Source of the DNA: an uncultured Solobacterium sp.
Lineage (GTDB): Bacteria; Bacillota_I; Bacilli_A; Erysipelotrichales; Erysipelotrichaceae
Direction: 5' to 3'
Length of the DNA: 32,933 bases
Assembly (NCBI GenBank): GCA_927911475.1
Contig: CAKMPP010000018.1
Location: forward strand, 1-32,933
The notes beneath the pieces were generated by a model. The model was not told the DNA's origin and searched no databases. It saw only the letters and a list, made by a program, of their open reading frames with translations. Every line of letters starts with the position of its first letter. Position 1 is the first letter of the stretch. The position numbers and the translations under genes were made by a program. Of this stretch, positions 9,429 to 19,178 are shown one piece after another.

Positions 9429-12005
9429 TCAATAATAAATTACAACTTTATCTTGAATACCCAATGAATTCGTTGGTTTTGTTGATGAACGTTCATTAGG
9501 GACAAAACGTTCTAATGTAGTAGCCGAAATAATTTCTAAATGATTTTTACCTCTGTTTAATTTACCTGATAGATCATAAATATATGTCGGTTGAATCTGT
9601 ATTCCTAAGCTTTCTCCATTTAGAAATACTTCTATTCCTTCCAACATGCCTTCAATCTTTAGGATTGCGGTATCTGTGTTGATTTCAAAATCAGTACTAT
9701 AACGGATATAACCACCAAAAGTTGGATAGTCATTCTCTACAATATCAGGAAGTGTTACTACTTTTTCATCTTTAAATGATGGATATTCAATTCCTGTACA
9801 AATTGAACGTTGGAAATCTTTGAGTGACATTTGATTGTTTAGTGTTTTACATTTATCTTCAACGGAAGTTGATGTCATTAATCCTTCACCTTCTGTAATA
9901 ATGAGTGATTTACGACTTTCAAGTTTTATCGTTGTACGAACGAAACCATTATCAAATTCATAGGATAATTCATAAATTTTATTGTTCCATGCATCATAGA
10001 TAACTGGTTTCTTTAACCTTGGTAGTGTTAATACTCCCTCATAAAGGTTTTGTCCTTCATTTACAAAGTAGTAAATTAGTAGCTTCCCTTCGTAATGCAA
10101 GTATTTGATATGCTTAGAATCTCCACTCAGATTAATATCACGTAAGTCACTGATTTGATTCAGGAATTCCTCAATTGTAACAATGCAAGCATTTAGATTT
10201 TCTTCTGCTTTGCCAATTACTTTTGGTGGTAATTTGTTGATTGCATACACGCGTCCACCGAGAGAACTGAAGCAATTTAAGGCTTGCAATACTTCTGCAC
10301 GAATTACAGGATACTCCGGTATTACAACTGCGTCATATTCTGCTAAAGAAACGAGAAGTTTTCCATCCTTGATTTCATAGTAATAATCAGAGTCCGTAAA
10401 CACATCTGATGGAATAATGTCAAAATCAATATGTACCTCTGTCAACGCTCTTGCGATAACATCTTCCTTCATATACTCCAGCCCAGTCCAGTCCGCTTCG
10501 CCGTGATATAACACTGCGACCCGTCGTATCATCTTACCATTTGTAAGTAAGTGACAGATACGATTGGTGTAATTCATCAGCTCTGCAAAGTGTCTATATT
10601 GAGGGTTATGTCCATGCGCATAAAAATGCGGTGGACAATCTGGATCTGGGAATGGTGCTGGTGAGAATGCATGTGGCACAAAATGATTGATTCCATTTAC
10701 CATCAAATGATCAATCAAATACTTTTCAAGATATACGCCCTCTTGCCATCCATACGCCCCAAACGCTTCACACATACTGTTTCCCTGTTTTAATGGATCA
10801 ATATTTGCGGCACTTGACGCCAGTTTCCCTAACGCAAAGTGATAGAATACACCATCCCGAATACTGCCCGTAAACTTAGAGCGAATTACCGCGTCTTCCA
10901 TAAAAGGAATCAACTGTCCACCAATATCATCAATACCTGCATAACTTTGTCCCTTTAAACTACGGAAATAATGCCCAAGGGACGAACCCATTCTTGAATG
11001 TTCATTATTATCTTCGATAATATGTCCGATATATTTAACCTGGTGTTCTCTACACCAATCTCCAATTTGATAGGAGAAGTTTCTTTCAACTGCACGTGTG
11101 ATAGCATCCATAAATTGAATACGTATCTTCGAAACCTTTTCTTGGTCTTGTAAATCAACAAATAATAGCGCTATATTCGCAAGATACTGTTCTTGCCAGA
11201 GATTTCGAAGTTCCATTTCCACTTCATTAGAGAACGGATAGTCATCTAATTCCGATATCTTCTTACCTTTATCGTACAAGTGTCCATTTCCAAGTTCAGG
11301 TTCATCTGAGAAGAATCCTTCTAAGACATTTCCGAAATATTGTTTATAGTGTGCATAGTGTGATTCATAGACAGTATCGATAAATAATCTGACAGCACAT
11401 TTATCACACATGTTGATGTAATCACGATGTGGACCACGATTAAAAGTTTCGTATATTCCAAACACTTCCCAATTACCGCTTAAATATTCATTGTTTTGAA
11501 TTTCCTGAACTAGCTTCTTATCATCACTCACTGCTACAAAACCAATACACTTATCACCTGGTAGAAGTTCAACATCAGCCATCATAAACTTTTCTACTTC
11601 CGTTTTCTGATGTGGAGGAACTTTTAAGTATTCCTCTTCAACTTGAAATTTTGTATTTGTAATTGTTGTAAGTGATTTATATGTAAGGAATTTACGATGC
11701 AATTCCGGATACTTTCCCTTTAATGCTCCGTTTGAATAACCTGAAGGAAAGTGCGAATCATCTAGTATCCACACTTTCATATCACGCTTGATAGCTTCAT
11801 CGAAGATAATATCTAAATCGTGCCACCACCCATCTTGGCAAAACTCTGGGTGTGGGCGTGATTCAATACATACAGCTTTGATATTCGCTTCATCAATCAC
11901 TTTCATGTATGTACGCAGTACATCTTCACTTTCATGGTGTTGCCAGAAAAACGGGAATATATAATTCCCTGTTTTATCTTTTGTAAGTGCGTGTAGCTCA
12001 CTCAT
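9429..12005 (-). CDS. GH106-like glycoside hydrolase, cytoplasmic, 858 residues
   Basis: Large glycosidase with three visible regions. The N-terminal TIM-barrel-like part has the motifs FFWQHHE and ESRPHPEFCQDGWWHDLD and a candidate acid in GFFSDEPELGNG (about residue 230). A glutamine-amidotransferase-like middle spans about residues 495-640. The C-terminal galactose-binding-like beta sandwich (about 760-858) contains VFLNGESLGIQ, similar to the jelly-roll domains of GH2 and GH106 enzymes. No signal peptide is seen, so it should act on imported glycosides. AAGGAG at 12015-12020 supports the start. It is the last gene of the operon, 22 bases after the GH1 gene. GH106 enzymes are alpha-L-rhamnosidases, but this branch is distant and the substrate should be left open. 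The reading frame is intact. Confidence 0.65.
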   Translation of the reverse strand: MSELHALTKDKTGNYIFPFFWQHHESEDVLRTYMKVIDEANIKAVCIESRPHPEFCQDGWWHDLDIIFDEAIKRDMKVWILDDSHFPSGYSNGALKGKYPELHRKFLTYKSLTTITNTKFQVEEEYLKVPPHQKTEVEKFMMADVELLPGDKCIGFVAVSDDKKLVQEIQNNEYLSGNWEVFGIYETFNRGPHRDYINMCDKCAVRLFIDTVYESHYAHYKQYFGNVLEGFFSDEPELGNGHLYDKGKKISELDDYPFSNEVEMELRNLWQEQYLANIALLFVDLQDQEKVSKIRIQFMDAITRAVERNFSYQIGDWCREHQVKYIGHIIEDNNEHSRMGSSLGHYFRSLKGQSYAGIDDIGGQLIPFMEDAVIRSKFTGSIRDGVFYHFALGKLASSAANIDPLKQGNSMCEAFGAYGWQEGVYLEKYLIDHLMVNGINHFVPHAFSPAPFPDPDCPPHFYAHGHNPQYRHFAELMNYTNRICHLLTNGKMIRRVAVLYHGEADWTGLEYMKEDVIARALTEVHIDFDIIPSDVFTDSDYYYEIKDGKLLVSLAEYDAVVIPEYPVIRAEVLQALNCFSSLGGRVYAINKLPPKVIGKAEENLNACIVTIEEFLNQISDLRDINLSGDSKHIKYLHYEGKLLIYYFVNEGQNLYEGVLTLPRLKKPVIYDAWNNKIYELSYEFDNGFVRTTIKLESRKSLIITEGEGLMTSTSVEDKCKTLNNQMSLKDFQRSICTGIEYPSFKDEKVVTLPDIVENDYPTFGGYIRYSTDFEINTDTAILKIEGMLEGIEVFLNGESLGIQIQPTYIYDLSGKLNRGKNHLEIISATTLERFVPNERSSTKPTNSLGIQDKVVIYY

Positions 12006-12027
12006 AGTTATTATCTCCTTTCAACAA

Positions 12028-13456
12028 TTAGAGAATTGTTCCGTTGCTTTCAATTACTTTTTGATACCAAACAAAGGAATCTTTCTTCTTCCGTTCTAAA
12101 TTGCCACTACCATCTACTTGTTTATCTACATAGATTGTTCCATATCTCTTTTTGATTTCTCCAGTAGATGCAGAAATTAAATCGATAATACCCCAGAAGG
12201 TACATCCAAGTAATGGTAAGCCATCTTCATTAATAACCGCATCCATTGCCTTGATATGTTCTCTCATGTAGTCAATACGATATGGATCGTGAATACCATC
12301 TTCTTCTACTGTATCATTTGCACCTAATCCATTTTCCACAATAAACAATGGCTTTTGATAACGATCATATAAAGTATTACAAGTAATTCTTAGACCAAGT
12401 GGGTCAATCTGCCAGCCCCATTCCGAAGCCTTAAGATATGGATTTTTAACAGCAGAGAATACCGCATTTCCTTTCGCATTTTGCTTGTTAATTTCAGGAT
12501 CTGCAGATACACAACGTGATGCGTAATAAGAGAAGGAAATAAAGTCAACTGTTCCTTCTTGTAGAAGCTTTGTATCCTCTGATGTAGCATCAATTTTTTA
12601 CACCTAATTTTTCCATTCTCTTAATTGCCCAAACTGGATATTCCCCTCTAGCTTGAACGTCTATGAAGAAGTAATTATCTCGATCACATTCCATCCCCTT
12701 GTATACATCTTGTGGATGACATGAATATGGATAGAACTGTCCTGCTGCCAGCATACAACCGACCATTGCGTTTGGCATCATTTCATGGGCTAGTTTTACA
12801 GCCTTGGCAGAAGCTACTAGTTCATGATGTGCAGCAGTATATAGCACTTGATTCTTATCTTCACCTTCTTCAAAGTAGATTCCAGCTCCCATAAATGGTA
12901 AATGTAACAGCATATTGATTTCATTAAATGTTAACCAATATTTTACTTTTCCTTTAAGTCTTGTAAATAATGCATGGCAAAGTTTCATGAATGCGTCAAT
13001 CATGCGTCTATCTTTCCATCCACCATACTTCTTAATCAAAGCAATTGGCGCATCAAAATGACAGATTGTAATCAACGGTTCAATTCCATACTTTAAACAT
13101 TCATCTACAACTGCTTCATAGAAATCTAAGCCTTTTTCATTTGGAGTTTCATCATCCCCATTTGGGAAAATTCTCGTCCAAGCAATGGAAAAGCGATAGC
13201 ACTTCATATTCATCTCAGCGAATAACTTAATATCTTCTTTATAATGATGATAAAAATCGATTGCATCGTGAGAAGGATAGAAATGTTCTGTATCACATTC
13301 CAACATTTTCTTTAATCCCAGCATGACTGGAAAACGATCTTCCCCATAAGGAATTGTATCTACATTTGCTAGACCACGACCATCTTCTTGGTATGCTCCT
13401 TCACATTGATTTGCGGCTGTTGCGCCACCCCACAAAAATTCTTTTGGAAAACTCAT
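12028..13456 (-). CDS. GH1 family 6-phospho-beta-glucosidase-like enzyme (frameshifted)
   Basis: Retaining beta-glycosidase of family GH1, cytoplasmic, which probably hydrolyses PTS-imported beta-glucoside phosphates. The N-terminal part (12590-13456) has the family start FLWGGATAANQ, RFSIAWTRIFP and the acid/base motif TFNEIN (Glu179). The C-terminal part has the nucleophile motif FIVENGLG (Glu374 after repair). The break is in a run of six T (12594-12599). With five, the protein reads GVKIDATSEDTKLLQEG and continues without a stop to TAA at 12028-12030, giving 475 residues, the usual GH1 length. AAGGAGG at 13461-13467 fixes the start, 9 bases past the preceding stop. Phosphorylated versus free substrate is inferred from the PTS genes and the LacI linkage, not read from binding residues. 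Confidence 0.86.
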
Positions 13457-13465
13457 AATCCCTCC

Positions 13466-14488
13466 TTAAATCAAGTTATGATTTTCGTCATTATCCCATA
13501 TACGATTTAAATAATAACATACTGTGCAGTTATTCATTTTTAACTGTCGATCAAATATTCCATCTGGTGTTAATTTACGTAGTAAGTTAAAACAAGCCTT
13601 ACCATCATTGAGTTCAATATCATATCCATATCCCGCTTGAATGAGTGGACTAGTAAGTGCTCTAAAGTGTGGTGCTCTTCTTGCGTATACTGGCTTTCCA
13701 TCCAATTCATCAATAGATGAAAAGCGATCATTATATGGTAGATAGTGTTCAACACCTTCATGTGCATGACCTTCCAGAATATACTTTAGTGTATCGTAAT
13801 ATCGATCTACATATACAGCATCGTGTAGTCCATTTCCTGCTGCTAACACATCATATGCATCTCTAAATGATTTCCACTTCGCAACATTACGGAAGGACGT
13901 CTCTACTGATATTCTTGAGTCAAAGAAATTCCCGTTTAATTCATCACCACAAAATAGTATTCTAGTTGAACGATCTAAAAACTGTAATGAACCTAATGCA
14001 TGTTCTGCGATGTTATATACTTCCAGTTTACGATTACCTAGGTCAATTACATCTCCTTCTTTGATGAATACTACTGGATAGTCATCTGGAAATTGCATAC
14101 CTCTTTCAAGAAATTCACCCATAGGTTCATTTCTACGTGCATAAGATTCTTTTGACATACATACACAATCAAACAAATAACAATTTGCAGTGTGATCAAA
14201 ATGACAATGTGTCAGTAACATACGATAGATTGGTTTGTCTGTTAGTGTTTGACAGTATGCACGAATGTTTCCCGCACCCATGCCAGAGTCTATAACAATT
14301 GCCTCATTACTACCTTCAATTACATAGGAGTAATCACCATCTGATAATACTTGCCATGTGCCTTCTGCGATTTTCTTTGCCTTAAAATACGGCTCTGACA
14401 TTGGTCGTATATCACCATCTTCATCTTCAATCAAGATGTCTGAAAATCTAGACCAGTCCAGAGCTTCCATATTCTTTTTCCACCACAT
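13466..14488 (-). CDS. Metallo-beta-lactamase-fold hydrolase
   Basis: Soluble 340-residue protein with the metal-binding motif THCHFDH (His94, His96, Asp98, His99), followed by an EHALGSL histidine and a LFCGDELNG aspartate. All are typical of the metallo-beta-lactamase hydrolase fold with two metal ions. The substrate cannot be read from the sequence. It lies inside the sugar operon, 2 bases after the repaired FGGY kinase stop and with AAGGAG in the end of that gene, so it is very probably cotranscribed and translationally coupled. It might open a lactone or hydrolyse a thioester or phosphoester formed in the pathway. No signal peptide is seen and the frame is intact. Confidence 0.78.
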   Translation of the reverse strand: MWWKKNMEALDWSRFSDILIEDEDGDIRPMSEPYFKAKKIAEGTWQVLSDGDYSYVIEGSNEAIVIDSGMGAGNIRAYCQTLTDKPIYRMLLTHCHFDHTANCYLFDCVCMSKESYARRNEPMGEFLERGMQFPDDYPVVFIKEGDVIDLGNRKLEVYNIAEHALGSLQFLDRSTRILFCGDELNGNFFDSRISVETSFRNVAKWKSFRDAYDVLAAGNGLHDAVYVDRYYDTLKYILEGHAHEGVEHYLPYNDRFSSIDELDGKPVYARRAPHFRALTSPLIQAGYGYDIELNDGKACFNLLRKLTPDGIFDRQLKMNNCTVCYYLNRIWDNDENHNLI

Positions 14489-14490
14489 AG

Positions 14491-15949
14491 TTATACTCCT
14501 TTTCCTTGTATGAGTTTTATCGCCTCATACCATCGATTCATCTGTGATTGCCACTCTGAACAACTGAAATGATTTTGATAGACATTATATTTTAGCTGAT
14601 GAAATAAATTGTCTTTTTTGATATATACCTACCTTTAGTCCAGCCATATATGCTACACCTGTTGCAGATAATTCCTCTTGTAAACTAACATATACAGAAT
14701 TCTGTGCACATTCCGATAAGAATTGCATTAAATACTGATTCTTACTTGGGCCTCCATCTGCCTTAACTTCCTTCATTGAGATGCCAGTATCATTTTCCAT
14801 CGCATTTAAGATATCTGTAATTTGATATGCGATAGATTCTACCGATGCCTTCACTAACTCTTTCCATGTTGTAGTACGCGTCATACCATAAAACATAGCC
14901 TTTGCATGCATGTTCCAGTATGGTGCACCTAAACCAGTAAAGGCAGGTACTAAAACAGTTTCGTCACTCGGATTTGAATCCAGGATTATCTTTTGCGTTT
15001 CATTTGCGTCTTCAATCAGTTCTAGGTCATTCTTTAGCCAACTAATAACAGCTCCTGCATAATTGATATTCCCTTCAATCGCAAATGTACGTACTCCATC
15101 AATACTATATGCGACAGAAGTAGATAATCCATTTGTGGATAACTTTTCTTTTGTTCCGATATTCATCATAATAGAAGAACCAGTACCAAGTGTTGTCTTT
15201 ACTTGTCCATCTTTATGACATCCATGCCCGTATAATGCGGCATGAGAGTCACCCATTACTGCTGTAATCGGTATTTCTTTTGACAGTATTCCTTCAAGGT
15301 CTGTATAGCCAAATACTGCATTACAATCATGAATTCCCGCCAGATTCTTTTGATCGATACCAAATAATTTACATAGTTCTTCTGACCACGTCCCTGTATG
15401 AATATCATATAACTGTGTTCTTGATGCATTTGTCACATCTGTTTTGAAACTCGTTCCTTTTGTTAGTTTGTAGATTAACCATGAATCTATTGTTCCAAGG
15501 TAATATTCTTTCTTCGGTTTTACATAATCGATTAACCACTTCATTTTACATGCAGGAAAGTATGGTGATAGCTGCAATCCTGTTATTTCATGGACTCTAT
15601 CACTATAACTCATATATTTTTCAGCAATACCTTTTGCACGTGAGCATTGCCATACAACTGCATTCGCAAGTGGAATGCCATTTTTATCCCACATGACAGT
15701 TGTTTCTCTCTGATTTGAAATACCAAGAGCTACAATATTATCAGATTGAATCTTCGTAATCTTGAGTAGTTCTTTTACTAGCTTAATGGTATTCTCATAA
15801 ATCTCAATTGGATCATGCGATACAAATCCCTCGTTTGAGATGATCTGTTTGTGCGCTTTATCCACTCGCTTTACTAACTTACCTGTTTCATCGAACAATA
15901 TTACTTTTGTTGCTTGTGTAGATTGGTCGATACTTAGAATATATTTCAT
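14491..15949 (-). CDS. FGGY family carbohydrate kinase, glycerol-kinase-like (frameshifted)
   Basis: ATP-dependent sugar or polyol kinase. It resembles glycerol kinase throughout: SIDQSTQATKVILFD at the N terminus, SNQRETTVMWD, NAVVWQC and TLGTGSSIMMNIG. At the site where glycerol kinase has GDQQAA it has GDSHAA, so the substrate is probably not glycerol. The continuous frame stops at 14585. An extra base in the T6 run 14614-14619 is likely: with five, the protein continues YQKDNLFHQLKYN and ends with MNRWYEAIKLIQGKGV at TAA 14491-14493, a typical FGGY C terminus, for 485 residues. The start overlaps the transketolase C-subunit stop by one base. In this operon it probably phosphorylates the ketose made by the isomerase. 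Confidence 0.85.
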
Positions 15950-16879
15950 TATTTTAAATTCTTCTCAACAGTCGAAACAATACCCTTATCATCCAATCCA
16001 TAGTACGCGAATATCTCATAATTAGTTCCGGTAATCAAATGTTCATCTGGTAAGTTAATCGTTACAAGCTTCTTTGGTAGATGAGTGGATAATACTTTTG
16101 CTGTAATTGAACCTAGTCCACCAAATGATCCATGCTCTTCCACTGTGACAACCAATCTAACATCTTTAGCCATTTCTAATAAAGTAGTCTTATCATATGG
16201 CTTAATACAATACATATCTAATAAACCTGCAGAAATTCCCTTCGTGCGTAATTGCTCTACTGCCTTTTTTGCATATGGTAATAATTCCCCACAGGATACA
16301 ATCAGTACATCTTTTCCTTCACAAATTCGATTTGCCTTATTCAGCTCAAAGTCGATATTTTCATCATACACATCTTCTGTAGCACTACGTGATACGCGAA
16401 TGTATGCAGGTTCTTTATCTTTTAATAATGCTTCGATTAACTTTGTAGTCTGAAAACGATCACTTGGGTCATAAACTCTCATGCCTGTAAGTGACGCCAT
16501 TACCGCAAAGTCTTGTGTTGAATGATGTGTCATTCCCAATGCACCATAAGAGACTCCTCCCGAAATACCAATCAACTTTACATTTGTATTTGAGTATGCA
16601 ACATCTACCTTACATTGTTCAAATGAACGTGTTGTTAAAAAAAGCTGCTGGTGAAGCACAAAATACCTTTTTCCCACATGATGCTAACCCTGCAGAGATA
16701 CCTACTAAATTCTGTTCTGCAATTCCAACTTCTACAAATTGTTGTGGATATGTATGCGCAAATGGTGTTAGAGATGCAGACCCTCGCGAGTCAGAACATA
16801 CAACAATAATCTCATTATCATTTTTAGCTTTTTCTACTAATACATCACAAATTGCTTGTCGATTACTAATCTTATTCAT
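15949..16879 (-). CDS. Transketolase C-terminal subunit (frameshifted)
   Basis: Pyrimidine-binding and C-terminal domains of a two-subunit transketolase, pairing with the N subunit just upstream. The motif VGIAEQNLVGISAGLA contains the catalytic glutamate that activates thiamine diphosphate. The later part has the C-terminal domain (GKDVLIVSCGELLPYA, VTVEEHGSFGGLGS). The frame breaks in a run of seven A (16637-16643). With six it reads SPAAFLTTRSFEQCK and gives 309 residues, normal for split transketolases. The ATG overlaps the N-subunit TAA. Split transketolases linked to an isomerase and FGGY kinase usually act on a specific ketose phosphate and not in the general pentose phosphate pathway; that is inference here. 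Confidence 0.9.
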
Positions 16880-17698
16880 TATTCTAGCACCTTCTCAATC
16901 TCTTCCACTGCTTGTTTATATTGTTCTTCTGTCATAACACCATGATGCCATGAGGTCGCATTTTCCATATAGGAAACGCCTTTTCCTTTTGTGGTATGGG
17001 CAAGTACTAATGTAGGTTTATCTAAGCACTTTTTTAGCATCCTCATACGCTGCTTTTAATAATTGGCAATTATTTCCATCTTCAACCTCAATCACATTCC
17101 AATGGAATGCCTTAAATTTCTCTGCCAAGCTAGAAGAAGACATCACATCATCAGTTGTGCCTGAAATCTGTAATCCATTCAAATCAATCGTTGCACAAAG
17201 ATTATTCAAATGATAATGACCTGCAGCCATCATTGCTTCATAATTAGATCCTTCAGCCATCTCACCATCCCCAATAACCACATAAGTACGATATGATTTC
17301 TTATCCATCTTAGCCGCAAGTGCCATACCAACACCAATAGATAAGCCATGTCCTAAAGAGCCTGAATTAATTTCAACTCCATTGATCTCTGTATTTGGAT
17401 GTCCTATGAATTTAGAACCATATTGAGAGAATGTGTGGATTGCTTCTTGTTTATCATAGAATCCTTTTTCACCCAGAACGCAGAAGAGCGCATCTGCACA
17501 GTGTCCTTTGGATAATAAGAAACGGTCACGATTTGGATCATGAAAATTTTTAGGTGATACGTTCATTTGGTCAAAATAAAGTACTGTTAAAATTTCAATT
17601 ACCGATAAATCCCCACCTATATGTCCTGCTTTTGAGCGATATACCATTTCCAGAATATCTTTTCTCAGTTCATATGCTTTTCTTGTTAATGTATCCAT
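16879..17698 (-). CDS. Transketolase N-terminal subunit (frameshifted)
   Basis: Diphosphate-binding domain of thiamine-dependent transketolase. It shows SKAGHIGGDLSVIEIL, LSKGHCADALF, NSGSLGHGLSIGVGMA and the TPP-Mg motif VIGDGEMAEGSNYEA. The open frame stops at 17018. An extra base in the T6 run 17030-17035 is likely: with five, it continues KCLDKPTLVLAHTTKGKGV, then MENATSWHHGVMTEEQ, and ends at TAA 16879-16881, for about 272 residues, the usual length. The start is 2 bases past the isomerase stop. It forms the enzyme with the next gene. Confidence 0.9.
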
Positions 17699-17700
17699 GA

Positions 17701-19100
17701 CTACTCACCTCGAATATATGCTTTCACTTGTTCTTCTACATCATCATACAAATCTGGCTTGATGCCGATATACTTACATGCTTCATATAGCACCGGTACT
17801 ACATCTTTATGAATTCCTACACAATGGTGGATATATGGTCCTTCTACAATCTTCGCTTCTAATCTCTTGAGATTTTCAACTTCTACCCAAAGATATGTCC
17901 CTTTTGTATATGGACCTTCTACGCCCTTCGCATTTCCTAATAACAATGAATATTCACCGTTATCACCATCAAATCTACAGAGTGTTAAGTCACCCTTTTT
18001 CGCTTCAGCTTCCACAGCACCTGGATGATCAAACGCAAGTGGATACCCAATCGTAGGTTTGCATGCAGCACAGGAAATTGGCCATGGTCCACAATGCTGT
18101 AATAATTCTCCATTTTCATTATCTGGATGTCTTACTGTCCAGTCCGCAAAGAAAGTACGTGTGGTATCCATGCCTGCAGCCTCTAACATTACAGCTGTGA
18201 TTGCACCATGAATATCTGTCTCACACACAACCGGGAATCCTTCTTCATTCATTAATGAATTCGCCGCACATGGCATAATGCCAATTTCAGACTGTAGTGC
18301 ATTCCAACATTGTATCGCTGCTGCATTACAACCATATTTATCTGCTAAAGTTCTCATGGCTACCTTTAATGCCGCAATCGTCTCTAACTGTGAATCAGTT
18401 ACCTTCACGTTAAATTTTTCTTTGCAGTATACCACTACTTTTTCAACTTCATCCTTTTCCGCTTTTGCTTTTTTAATTTCTGCTGTTAGTTCAGGCATGG
18501 GAATTGGAGAAAGTTGAATATTGAATCTCTCTAATAATTCACCTTCATTACACATTGTCGACCAGAAATCAAAAGGTCGTGGCCCTATCTGTAAGATTCT
18601 TGTATTTCTAAATGCTTTAACAACATTACAAACTGCCAAGAAATTATTTATACCTCGTTCAAATTCTGGGTCTGTTAGTCGACAGTTACAAAGATATGTA
18701 AATGGAACACGGAATCTTCTAAGTACTTTTCCTGTCGCAATAAACCACATTGTGAATCACGCAAACGAATTCCATTTTCATCTGGTCTTTCATCACGTGG
18801 TCCCCATAAAAGTACAGGTACATTCAACTCTTTTGCGAGTCTTGCAACTTCATACTCTGTGCCAAAGTTTCCATGTGGAAAGAATACACCATCTACTTTT
18901 CTCTCCTTAAACTTCTCAGCAATTTTGATACGATCATTATCGTTATGTAATAGTCCATCTTTTGATATATCATCAATGTCGACAAACTCTACACCAAGTT
19001 CCTTTAATCTGTTTCTTGTTAAATTTGCATACTTTACTGCATCTGGTGCTGAGAATATACTTCTTCTTGTTGGGGCGAATCCAATTACTACTTTTGCCAT
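17701..19100 (-). CDS. L-fucose/L-arabinose isomerase family protein (frameshifted)
   Basis: Cytoplasmic metal-dependent aldose-ketose isomerase of the FucI/AraA fold, about 466 residues after repair, shorter than classical FucI (about 590) and near AraA (about 500). The first part (18675-19100) reads VIGFAPTRRSIFSAPDA and continues to GPRDERPDENGIRLRDSQCG. The second (17701-18750) resumes at ATGKVLRRFRVP and includes NRTRILQIGPRP-like and CETDIHGAITAVMLE sequences. The break is one missing base near 18739-18746. It is the first gene of the operon, with AAGGAG at 19107-19112, and is divergent from the LacI regulator. The true sugar is unknown: arabinose, fucose, apiose or another aldose are all possible. 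It would feed a ketose to the FGGY kinase. Confidence 0.8.
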
Positions 19101-19121
19101 GTTTTTCTCCTTTTCATGCTC

Positions 19122-19139
19122 TACAGGTTCTATCCTGTA
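19122..19139. promoter_or_regulatory. Candidate operator: TACAGG-N6-CCTGTA
   Basis: A perfect 6-bp inverted repeat, TACAGG (19122-19127) and CCTGTA (19134-19139), with a 6-base spacer lies in the 78-bp gap between the divergent isomerase and LacI genes. It covers the -35 position of the LacI promoter and is close to the isomerase ribosome site. It is the best candidate site for the local LacI-family protein, although classical LacI operators have a central CG that is absent here. Confidence 0.5.
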
Positions 19140-19153
19140 CCATCATCATTTTG

Positions 19154-19159
19154 TATAAT
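19154..19159 (+). promoter_or_regulatory. -10 element of the LacI-family gene
   Basis: A perfect TATAAT lies 20 bases upstream of the ATG at 19179. The matching -35 position (about 19131) is poor and is covered by the TACAGG palindrome. A GAGGTGAT ribosome site follows at 19166-19173. Confidence 0.5.
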
Positions 19160-19178
19160 GTTTATGAGGTGATTCTTT

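Noticed and set aside
12390..12593. Separate 67-residue minus-strand protein inside the GH1 gene
   Set aside because: It is a shadow in the wrong frame. The correct GH1 frame is open through the whole stretch once the T6 run is read as five.
15949..19100. Sulfoquinovose sulfo-transketolase pathway
   Set aside because: Transketolase and isomerase would fit, but no sulfoquinovosidase, sulfolactaldehyde enzyme or sulfonate exporter is present, while an FGGY kinase is.
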